Shown here piece by piece: positions 1 to 4,125 of a stretch of DNA of 7,869 bases (positions are counted from its first letter, which is position 1; each line of letters begins with the position of its first letter). The stretch is from an uncultured Phascolarctobacterium sp. Lineage in GTDB: Bacteria > Bacillota > Negativicutes > Acidaminococcales > Acidaminococcaceae. The stretch lies in NCBI GenBank assembly GCA_900551335.1, contig URVO01000060.1, forward strand, positions 1 through 7,869, read 5' to 3'. The translations under genes and the position numbers were made by a program. Below the pieces are notes generated by a model, which saw nothing but the letters and a program-made list of their open reading frames with translations, was not told the origin of the DNA and did not search any database.

Positions 1-410
1 ATGGGTAGAGGTTTTAAATATTTCTCCATCAATGCCTTTACATCATTCCAATCCAGACCTCCATTCCCACAGCCTAAGCGCGGAAAGGCGATAGAAGTTA
101 TCCCCATTTCAAAATATGTTTCAACAAACTTCTTTAATCCCTGTTCAATATATTCCAGCTTAGACGGATTACGCCAATTCTCTTTTGTCGGAAATAACAA
201 AATCCAATGATCAATTTCACGCCAAAGCATTAAATTTCCCATTTGAAATGTATTATCCTCGCAAGCATTTCGATATGCTTTGTACATTTCCGGATATGCT
301 TTTTTAAATGATAAAGCAATTCCCTTTCCCATAACTCCAACAGTATTAACAGTGTTAACTATTACTTGTGCTGGCGAAATAAATATATCACCTTCTAAAT
401 ACTTAATCAT
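1..410 (-). CDS. Macro-domain protein (ADP-ribose binding/hydrolase-like), C-terminus cut by window edge
   Basis: Reading the minus strand gives an open frame of 136 codons running off the window edge, beginning MIKYLEGDIF. It has the macro-domain landmarks: an early V-N-T-V-N-T-V-G-V-M-G-K-G-I-A segment (about residues 17-31), which forms the ADP-ribose-binding loop, a FPTKENWRNPSKLEYIE segment mid-protein, and a PRLGCGNGGLDW segment near residues 112-123. These resemble the macro domain of DarG, the DNA ADP-ribosyl glycohydrolase antitoxin, and short stand-alone macro proteins. I chose the ATG at 410 because GGAG at 420-423 lies 9 nt upstream; the in-frame ATG at 416 is only 3 nt from it. 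No DarT-like toxin lies upstream, where a DUF535 gene sits instead. The downstream side is outside the window, so a toxin partner cannot be excluded. The gene is visibly more AT-rich than the ser genes, which may reflect transfer. The family call is firm; the substrate is unknown. Confidence 0.85.
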   Translation of the reverse strand, partial: MIKYLEGDIFISPAQVIVNTVNTVGVMGKGIALSFKKAYPEMYKAYRNACEDNTFQMGNLMLWREIDHWILLFPTKENWRNPSKLEYIEQGLKKFVETYFEMGITSIAFPRLGCGNGGLDWNDVKALMEKYLKPLP

Positions 411-475
411 TTTCATTATCTCCATTCATACAATATGCCCAAGCCAAATTTTTATATTTCGAATATCAATATACC

Positions 476-512
476 AAAAAAAGTACCAGCTTCACTCCCG
501 CTCCACTGGTAC
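476..512 (-). terminator. Rho-independent terminator after the DUF535 gene
   Basis: On the minus strand a perfect 7-bp stem (GTACCAG at 506-512 with CTGGTAC at 483-489) is followed directly by seven Ts (476-482). It lies 58 nt after the DUF535 stop codon and before the macro-domain gene, so the two are probably separate transcription units. A second hairpin (GAACG/CGTTC arms, about 542-570) lies right after the stop codon but lacks a T-run. The 417-475 gap is AT-rich; I see only a weak possible promoter there for the macro gene. Confidence 0.85.
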
Positions 513-570
513 GCCCTCTTTCTCTTCACCAAAACTGGCAAGAACGCCGCGTCCGTCAACGCAGACGTTC

Positions 571-1473
571 TCACCGCATATAAGTCTTCAGTGACTCTGC
601 CACTGCACTCTCCATCTCGTCCATTTTTGCAAAGCGGCGGCGATGCTGCGCACGCTTCGACGGCTTCAGCTCCTCCATCGACTTGCGATGCTCTGCCACC
701 GGCATAACGAAGAAGCGCTTATCCTCGCACTGCTCTCCCTCGCATTCCAGCCAGAATGCGCCAAAATCGGTCTTGAGCTTGCGATCCATACGGATATGGT
801 TCATAGCATAATAGCCATCGTTGCCCACAGCGTAAATCTTCTCTATGCCCAAAGCCTTCGCCAAACTGCGCAGGCCATAGAACACAAGGTTCTTCGTGCG
901 ATAGCCAAAGAACGCCTTGGTCAAGCCCTTAATCAGCTCATTGCCGTTCTGCGGTCCCTGCAGCGCACCGATATAGATAGCGTTCTTGCCATCCTTATCC
1001 TTGCCGAACCAAAACATAATCTGATACAAAGCCTGCTCCTCATAGTTCATCATCAGCGACAGGCAGCCTTCCTTACGCTGGCCGGCATGAAACACCAGAT
1101 TCAGCGTCAGCGGCTTTTCCTGATACTCATCCTGCCACAGCTGCACAGCCTTGCGCTCGCCATAAAGCTCGTCCAGCATCTTATCCGTAAATAACGCTTC
1201 CATAATCTCGACATGGTTCTTCACCAGCGCCATGCGCTCATCCCAGGTTGAGCCTTTATAGAAGAAGCTGCGCGTTGTCTGCTCTACGAACGACGGATTG
1301 CCCTTTAGCCAGGCTTGACGATGCTCGTTCGCCTTGAAGAAGCTCAGCAGATCATTTACGGCGCTGCTATGCATTTTGCAGCGCGTGCGGAAAACAACAT
1401 AGCGCTTCATTTCCTTCAAAATATGTGTCTGATACAGACTTTTACCTACATATGTTAAGATATCTTGTTCCAT
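571..1473 (-). CDS. DUF535 (VirK/YbjX-like) family protein
   Basis: A 300-residue protein with the hallmarks of the DUF535 family: IGALQGP (residues 168-174), then a LTKAFFGYRTKNLVFYGLR segment (184-202), an IYAVGNDG segment (213-220), a FGAFW motif, and a basic C-terminal KRAQHRRRF (273-281). Members include Shigella VirK and enterobacterial YbjX; their biochemical activity is not established, so no reaction is assigned. No signal peptide or membrane segment is apparent, suggesting a cytoplasmic protein. The open frame extends 41 codons further upstream to 1596, but the start at 1473 is chosen because GAGG lies 6 nt upstream. The extension has no ribosome binding site, crosses the gene's own -10 box and runs into the antitoxin-like RNA at 1552-1643. 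The gene is transcribed alone from the 1504 promoter and ends at the 476-512 terminator. Confidence 0.85.
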   Translation of the reverse strand: MEQDILTYVGKSLYQTHILKEMKRYVVFRTRCKMHSSAVNDLLSFFKANEHRQAWLKGNPSFVEQTTRSFFYKGSTWDERMALVKNHVEIMEALFTDKMLDELYGERKAVQLWQDEYQEKPLTLNLVFHAGQRKEGCLSLMMNYEEQALYQIMFWFGKDKDGKNAIYIGALQGPQNGNELIKGLTKAFFGYRTKNLVFYGLRSLAKALGIEKIYAVGNDGYYAMNHIRMDRKLKTDFGAFWLECEGEQCEDKRFFVMPVAEHRKSMEELKPSKRAQHRRRFAKMDEMESAVAESLKTYMR

Positions 1474-1503
1474 TGCCAACCTCATTACAGTATTATTGCT
1501 TAT

Positions 1504-1514
1504 ATTATAGCATA
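1504..1514 (-). promoter_or_regulatory. Extended -10 promoter for the DUF535 gene
   Basis: The minus strand reads TATGCTATAAT, a textbook extended -10 (TRTGnTATAAT). It lies about 30 nt upstream of the DUF535 start codon and leaves a short 5' leader with GAGG. There is no convincing -35 box 17 nt upstream, as is common for extended -10 promoters. It sits immediately downstream of the terminator of the 1552-1643 RNA, so the gene appears insulated from that RNA. Confidence 0.6.
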
Positions 1515-1551
1515 TTTCGGGGGGATAAGCACTAGGCTTTTCTTGCAACAA

Positions 1552-1643
1552 AAGAAAACTGCCCCAATACTTTGACCGGTAAGGGCAGTCTTTCAATAAC
1601 CACTTTATCGGACAACCAACCTTGTGGGCGGTTGTCTTTTTTC
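1552..1643 (-). ncRNA. Orphan second copy of the type I antitoxin-like RNA
   Basis: On the minus strand this ~92-nt unit closely matches the plus-strand RNA at 3369-3464. They share an identical 5' block AAAGACAACCGCCCACAAGG, then GGTTG, a GATAA-GTG-TTA linker, and a 3' terminator hairpin. Here the terminator is ACTGCCC (1583-1589) pairing with GGGCAGT (1558-1564), followed by TTTTC and another T-run. The first hairpin is perfect in this copy: GACAACC pairs with GGTTGTC over a 12-nt loop. It has its own promoter (1650-1678). Unlike the other copy, no intact Hol_Tox-like peptide lies convergent to it; the DUF535 promoter and start occupy that place. I read it as an antitoxin RNA that outlived its toxin, or as a trans-acting sRNA. 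Transcript ends are predicted from the promoter and terminator, not measured. Confidence 0.75.
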
Positions 1644-1649
1644 ATTTCT

Positions 1650-1678
1650 AATATATCACATTAGTGCAGTTTTTTCAA
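1650..1678 (-). promoter_or_regulatory. Promoter of the orphan antitoxin-like RNA
   Basis: On the minus strand TTGAAA (1673-1678), a 17-nt spacer and TATATT (1650-1655) preceded by TGA form a strong promoter with an extended -10. The -35 and -10 hexamers and the spacer length are the same as those of the antitoxin promoter at 3334-3362, although the spacer sequences differ. This is good evidence that both RNA copies are expressed. The start should fall near 1643. Confidence 0.8.
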
Positions 1679-1733
1679 GCAATATCTTATACAAGCAGCA
1701 GGCCGGTCTTTTACCACCTGCCGCTGCACAATT

Positions 1734-3035
1734 TTAATGCTTACGCATATGCTCTTCCAGATACTGGCCCACGATCTTCACTGCGCAGTAATTACCGCAC
1801 ATGGAGCAAGCCTCATCGTCGGATTTGTTCTTGCGCTGGCGGTACTCCTTCGCCTTCACGGTGTCGATAGCCAGGTCCAGCTGCGCCGGCCAGTCGAGCT
1901 TCTTGCGCGCCTTCGCCATCTTCAGATCCCATTCCCAGGCAGCCTTATTGCCGTTGGCAAGGTCTGCTGCATGAGCAGCGATACGCGTAGCGATAACGCC
2001 CTCGCGCACGTCGTTGATATCAGGCAGGCCCAGATGCTCTGCCGGCGTTACGTAGCAGAGGAAGTTTGCACCGCTCACTGCAGCCAGCGTGCCGCCGATA
2101 GCGCTCGTGATATGGTCATAACCAGGAGCAACGTCGGTTACGAGAGGTCCGAGCACATAGAACGGTGCGCCATGGCAGAGACGCTTTTGCAGCTGCATGT
2201 TCGCCGCAATCTGGTTATAAGGCACATGGCCAGGGCCTTCCACCATAACCTGTACGCCCTTATCCCACGCACGCTGCGTGAGCTCGCCCAGGTTCAGCAG
2301 CTCCTGAATCTGCGCACGGTCAGTTGCGTCAGCGATGCAGCCAGGACGCAGGCCGTCGCCCAGGCTGATGGTTACGTCATATTCAGCGCAGATGTCGAGA
2401 ATTTCGTCATAGTACTCGTACAGCGGATTCTCCTTATCGTTATGCAGCATCCAGCCGGTGATAAAGCTGCCGCCACGGCTGACAACGTCCATCTCGCGGC
2501 CTTCGTCAAGCAAAGCCTTAAGCACGTTTCTGTTGATGCCACAGTGAATGGTCATGAAGTCTGCGCCATCCTGCGCCTGCATACGGATAACGTCGAAAAT
2601 ATCCTCTTTGGTCATCTCTACGACTGCGCCACGCTTTTTGATGGTTTCCACAGTAACCTGATACATAGGCACAGTGCCGACCATAACGGTGGATGCACCG
2701 ATGATAGCCTGACGCGATGCGCTGATATTATCGCCGGTGGAAAGATCCATAACGGAATCTGCGCCTGCTTCAATAGCTGCTGCGAGCTTCTCCAGCTCCG
2801 GTGCCGGATCAGGATAGCTGCTGGAGGTGCCGATGTTGGCGTTAACCTTTACGGTCAGGCCCGTGCCGACACCACGCGGAATGATGTTCTTATGGTTGAT
2901 GTTGCAGGGAATAGCGATGGTGCCATTGGCAACGCCCTCACGGATAAACTCCGGCGTTACGTGCTCCTGCTCTGCGACGATTTTCATAGCGTCAGTGATG
3001 ATACCCTGACGCGCTAATTGCATTTGTGTTGCCAT
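1734..3035 (-). CDS. thiC: Phosphomethylpyrimidine synthase ThiC (radical SAM)
   Basis: ThiC converts aminoimidazole ribotide (AIR) into hydroxymethylpyrimidine phosphate, the pyrimidine half of thiamine, using a 4Fe-4S cluster and S-adenosylmethionine. The 433-residue protein begins MATQMQLARQGIITDAM and contains conserved ThiC blocks: IPRGVGTGLTVKVNANIGTS, MDLSTGDNI, TIHCGINR, SRGGSF, LGDGLRPGC and EGPGHVPYNQI. The C-terminal cluster motif reads C410-SM-C413-GNY-C417, a CX2CX3C spacing, one residue shorter than the CX2CX4C of E. coli-type enzymes. The length fits the short form lacking the N-terminal extension of enterobacterial ThiC. AAGGAGG lies 7 nt before the ATG, fixing the start. The gene is controlled by a TPP riboswitch. 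No other thi gene is adjacent. I see only a GC-rich imperfect hairpin (about 1693-1726, no T-run) after the stop, so some read-through into the orphan RNA region is possible. Confidence 0.97.
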   Translation of the reverse strand: MATQMQLARQGIITDAMKIVAEQEHVTPEFIREGVANGTIAIPCNINHKNIIPRGVGTGLTVKVNANIGTSSSYPDPAPELEKLAAAIEAGADSVMDLSTGDNISASRQAIIGASTVMVGTVPMYQVTVETIKKRGAVVEMTKEDIFDVIRMQAQDGADFMTIHCGINRNVLKALLDEGREMDVVSRGGSFITGWMLHNDKENPLYEYYDEILDICAEYDVTISLGDGLRPGCIADATDRAQIQELLNLGELTQRAWDKGVQVMVEGPGHVPYNQIAANMQLQKRLCHGAPFYVLGPLVTDVAPGYDHITSAIGGTLAAVSGANFLCYVTPAEHLGLPDINDVREGVIATRIAAHAADLANGNKAAWEWDLKMAKARKKLDWPAQLDLAIDTVKAKEYRQRKNKSDDEACSMCGNYCAVKIVGQYLEEHMRKH

Positions 3036-3051
3036 GATTTTTCCTCCTTAC

Positions 3052-3091
3052 TTATCCACAAGCTGAAAATCCCCTGTGGATATGTGCATAA
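3052..3091. other. DnaA-box-like cluster and inverted repeat before the thiC ribosome binding site
   Basis: TTATCCACA at 3052-3060 matches the classic DnaA box exactly. In the opposite orientation, 3075-3083 (TGTGGATAT) matches eight of nine positions, and 3083-3091 (TGTGCATAA) fits the relaxed TTATNCACA form. The first two make an 8-bp inverted repeat (TATCCACA/TGTGGATA) with a 14-nt spacer. In the thiC transcript this would be a hairpin just upstream of AAGGAGG. It could be a DnaA binding cluster, an RNA hairpin in the thiC leader, or chance. A further hairpin (CAGCC/GGCTG arms, 3094-3123) lies between it and the riboswitch terminator. Confidence 0.4.
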
Positions 3092-3133
3092 CTCAGCCAA
3101 GCTGCTGCTGACTGCTTCGGCTGGTATTACAAT

Positions 3134-3161
3134 AAAAAAGCCGCTTCCTCGTAGAAAGCGG
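3134..3161 (-). terminator. Riboswitch-controlled intrinsic terminator of thiC
   Basis: On the minus strand CCGCTTTC (3154-3161) pairs with GGAAGCGG (3141-3148, one G-U pair) around TACGA, followed by C and a run of Ts (3134-3139). The 5' arm, CGCTTTCTACG (3150-3160), is complementary to the 3' strand of the riboswitch P1 (CGTAG-G-AAAGCG, 3186-3197) with one bulged G. This gives a clear terminator/antiterminator switch: bound TPP closes P1, frees the terminator and shuts thiC off. Confidence 0.9.
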
Positions 3162-3185
3162 TTTGTCTGCGTTTTGCTCAAGCTT

Positions 3186-3264
3186 CGCTTTCCTACGCTG
3201 GTACTAACCAGATCCAGGTTCAAAGGGTCGGACAACGTCCTCTCAGCAGAATGCGCCCCTAGCG
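3186..3264 (-). promoter_or_regulatory. TPP (thi-box) riboswitch aptamer
   Basis: The minus strand shows all TPP aptamer landmarks in order: CGCTAGGGGCGC, GCTGAGAGG, GACCCTTTGAACCTG, ATCTGGTTAGTACCAGCGT and AGGAAAGCG. The CTGAGA core is the pyrimidine-binding element, and the ACCTG..CCAGCG helix pair carries the pyrophosphate sensor. The P1 arms CGCT (3261-3264) and AGCG (3186-3189) close the domain. With the terminator at 3134-3161 it forms a transcriptional off-switch for thiC responding to thiamine pyrophosphate. Confidence 0.97.
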
Positions 3265-3288
3265 GTTTGATATGCTTTTGTCTTATTT

Positions 3289-3317
3289 ACTTTATCATGA
3301 ATGAGGTGATTTGGCAA
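3289..3317 (-). promoter_or_regulatory. Promoter of the riboswitch-thiC transcript
   Basis: On the minus strand TTGCCA (3312-3317), a 17-nt spacer and TAAAGT (3289-3294) with an upstream TGA precede the TPP aptamer by about 25 nt. Transcription should begin near 3282. The -35 box is only 16 nt from the -35 of the divergent antitoxin promoter at 3334, so the two polymerase sites are back to back. Confidence 0.65.
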
Positions 3318-3333
3318 GCACACAAAGAAAAAC

Positions 3334-3362
3334 TTGAAAAATTTTTTTCGTTGTGCTATATT
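3334..3362 (+). promoter_or_regulatory. Promoter of the type I antitoxin RNA
   Basis: TTGAAA (3334-3339), a 17-nt spacer and TATATT (3357-3362) preceded by TGC give a strong extended -10 promoter, with the start expected near 3369. It has the same hexamers and spacing as the promoter of the orphan RNA copy. It looks stronger than the facing toxin promoter (TTGCTA / TAAAAT), as expected for an antitoxin RNA that must be in excess. Confidence 0.8.
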
Positions 3363-3368
3363 ATAAGT

Positions 3369-3464
3369 AAAGAAAGACAACCGCCCACAAGGTGGGTTGC
3401 CTGATAATGTGTTAAGATTAGAAAATCCGCCCAACAAACCTGGCAAAGTTTAGGGGCGGTTTTT
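3369..3464 (+). ncRNA. Type I antitoxin RNA, antisense to the 3' end of the Hol_Tox-like mRNA
   Basis: A ~96-nt non-coding unit between a strong promoter and an intrinsic terminator. The 5' part, AGACAACCGCCCACAAGG followed by TGGGTTGCC, folds into a hairpin (CCCAC/GTGGG or CAACC/GGTTG pairings). A linker with GATAATGTGTTAAG follows, and then the terminator hairpin CCGCCC/GGGCGG with TTTTT. It converges on the toxin gene at 3476-3562 and shares the terminator region, so the two transcripts should be complementary over about 43 nt at their 3' ends. This is the arrangement of type I pairs such as TxpA/RatA of Bacillus subtilis. A second copy lies at 1552-1643. The assignment rests on architecture and the adjacent peptide; I cannot match it to a named RNA family. 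Confidence 0.75.
3422..3464. terminator. Bidirectional terminator shared by toxin mRNA and antitoxin RNA
   Basis: CCGCCC (3427-3432) and GGGCGG (3454-3459) form the stem. Reading plus, TTTTT (3460-3464) follows; reading minus, ATTTTC (3421-3426) follows. It can therefore end the antitoxin RNA on the plus strand and the toxin mRNA on the minus strand, and it defines their complementary overlap. It lies 12 nt beyond the toxin stop codon, so the overlap does not cover the coding region. Confidence 0.8.
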
Positions 3465-3475
3465 CTATGCGCAAA

Positions 3476-3562
3476 TTACTTTCTGTTCTGAGAAACGAAC
3501 GTCAGCAATGCCAGTATAAACAATCCAAAGACCATCAGGTCTTGAAAAGTAAAATATACCAT
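3476..3562 (-). CDS. Putative holin-like (Hol_Tox-type) type I toxin peptide, 28 aa
   Basis: A 28-codon minus-strand gene encodes MVYFTFQDLMVF, then GLFILALLTFV, and ends SQNRK. This is a single hydrophobic membrane helix (about residues 9-23) with a short polar, basic tail, the plan of the small putative holin-like toxins of Firmicutes (TxpA/Hol_Tox type), which damage the membrane when overproduced. GGAGG (3571-3575) lies 8 nt before the chosen ATG at 3562. An in-frame ATG at 3568 (adding MS) is only 2 nt from it. A promoter lies at 3626-3654, and the ~57-nt leader can fold a hairpin (3573-3586) that covers part of the ribosome binding site, a common device in type I toxins. The facing RNA at 3369-3464 is the likely antitoxin. 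The gene is too short for usual ORF filters. Confidence rests on the match of peptide type, signals and antisense RNA. Confidence 0.78.
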   Translation of the reverse strand: MVYFTFQDLMVFGLFILALLTFVSQNRK

Positions 3563-3625
3563 AGACATCACCTCCATTCCAATGGAATTTCGGCAACGCC
3601 ACCCTGCAACACGATTGTCAGGTAT

Positions 3626-3654
3626 ATTTTACCACATAAACAAACTTTTAGCAA
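3626..3654 (-). promoter_or_regulatory. Promoter of the type I toxin mRNA
   Basis: On the minus strand TTGCTA (3649-3654), a 17-nt spacer and TAAAAT (3626-3631) preceded by TGG form an extended -10 promoter. The start should be near 3619, giving a leader of about 57 nt before the toxin ATG. Between this site and the serine promoter at 3722 I see only a small hairpin (TGTAAC/GTTACA, about 3660-3675) and no gene. Confidence 0.65.
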
Positions 3655-3721
3655 CACTCTGTAACCTACGTTACAAATCCCCTGAAAAAAATGTATACAC
3701 AACAAATCTTTCCAAAAATGC

Positions 3722-3749
3722 TTGACTCCTGCGCCAGTAGTGCTATAAT
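3722..3749 (+). promoter_or_regulatory. Promoter of the T-box-serCA operon
   Basis: TTGACT (3722-3727), a 16-nt spacer and TATAAT (3744-3749) preceded by TGC form a near-consensus sigma-A promoter with an extended -10. The start is expected near 3756, just before the T-box stem I. It points away from the toxin promoter. Confidence 0.85.
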
Positions 3750-3770
3750 CATCTACAACATTTAAATATG

Positions 3771-3986
3771 CAACGCGATGAAGGAGAAGCAGCGTGCGGC
3801 GCTTTTCAGAAAGCTGGCGGTTGATGCAAGCCAGCAGGCAAGCACATCTGTTCCGCTCTGAAGCGGCAAGTGATGAATTTGACGGGTACGCCCGATACAG
3901 CGACTAAAAGTTGGCCATAGGCAATCTGGGTGGCACCGCGAGGCAGTCCTCGTCCCATGAGTTTGGGATGAAGGGCTTATTTTTTT
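3771..3986 (+). promoter_or_regulatory. Serine T-box leader, first complete module
   Basis: This leader senses uncharged tRNA. Stem I is built from GGAG (3783-3786) with CUCU (3856-3859), GUGC (3794-3797) with GCAC (3842-3845), and a distal GCUGGC/GCCAGC helix (3813-3818/3830-3835) capped by the GGUUGAUGCAA loop. The triplet UCC at 3852-3854, followed by a purine and the lower helix, sits where the specifier codon belongs and reads Ser, matching serCA downstream. A CGGGTACGCCCG stem and a stem III (about 3911-3924) follow. The T-box core is GGGTGGCACCGCG, with acceptor bulge UGGC (3931-3934) complementary to a GCCA end, i.e. discriminator G73 as in tRNA-Ser. The antiterminator (TGGG/CCCA and CGAGG/CCTCG) competes with the terminator at about 3948-3986, which ends in seven Ts. 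The specifier assignment is manual. Confidence 0.9.
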
Positions 3987-4073
3987 AGCTGCTACACAAT
4001 ATTGCCCGGGCAATTTGGGTGGTACCGCGAGAAGAAGAGAAGCTCGTCCCAAAGGGATGTGCTTCTCTTTTTG
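3987..4073 (+). promoter_or_regulatory. Second T-box antiterminator/terminator module without its own stem I
   Basis: After the first terminator comes a second unit: the perfect palindrome ATTGCCCGGGCAAT (4001-4014), which takes the place of stem III, then GGGTGGTACCGCGAG, an antiterminator (TTTGGG/CCCAAA plus CGAG/CTCG), and a terminator GAGAAGC (4037-4043) / GCTTCTC (4061-4067) followed by TTTTT. Only about 14 nt separate the first T-run from the palindrome, so no second specifier stem exists. This is a partial T-box duplication in series. Its acceptor bulge is UGGU (4020-4023), unlike UGGC in the first unit. Transcription must pass both terminators to reach serC. Confidence 0.88.
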
Positions 4074-4125
4074 ATTTTAGATACGCTCTCATCTAACGAT
4101 GCCAAAAGAAAGAAGGAATTTTACT

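Noticed and set aside
1..570. A complete DarT-DarG toxin-antitoxin operon
   Set aside because: No DarT-like gene lies upstream of the macro gene; the upstream neighbour is a DUF535 gene separated by a strong terminator.
643..1194. Plus-strand frame of 183 codons opposite the DUF535 gene
   Set aside because: The leucine- and arginine-rich translation is typical of an antisense shadow; the DUF535 frame carries family motifs.
1474..1596. N-terminal extension of the DUF535 protein to 1596
   Set aside because: The extension has no ribosome binding site and runs through a promoter and into the antitoxin-like RNA.
1737..3017. A 426-codon plus-strand open frame opposite thiC
   Set aside because: It is the antisense shadow of thiC, which has clear family motifs, a ribosome binding site and a riboswitch; the antisense protein resembles nothing known.
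1552..3464. The two similar RNA units as a transposon-like inverted repeat pair around thiC
   Set aside because: Each unit has its own promoter and terminator, and the similarity stops at the RNA boundaries; no transposase or target duplication is seen.
3467..3664. Plus-strand 65-codon frame over the toxin locus
   Set aside because: It overlaps the toxin gene and its promoter in antisense and has no ribosome binding site; the minus-strand peptide explains the region better.
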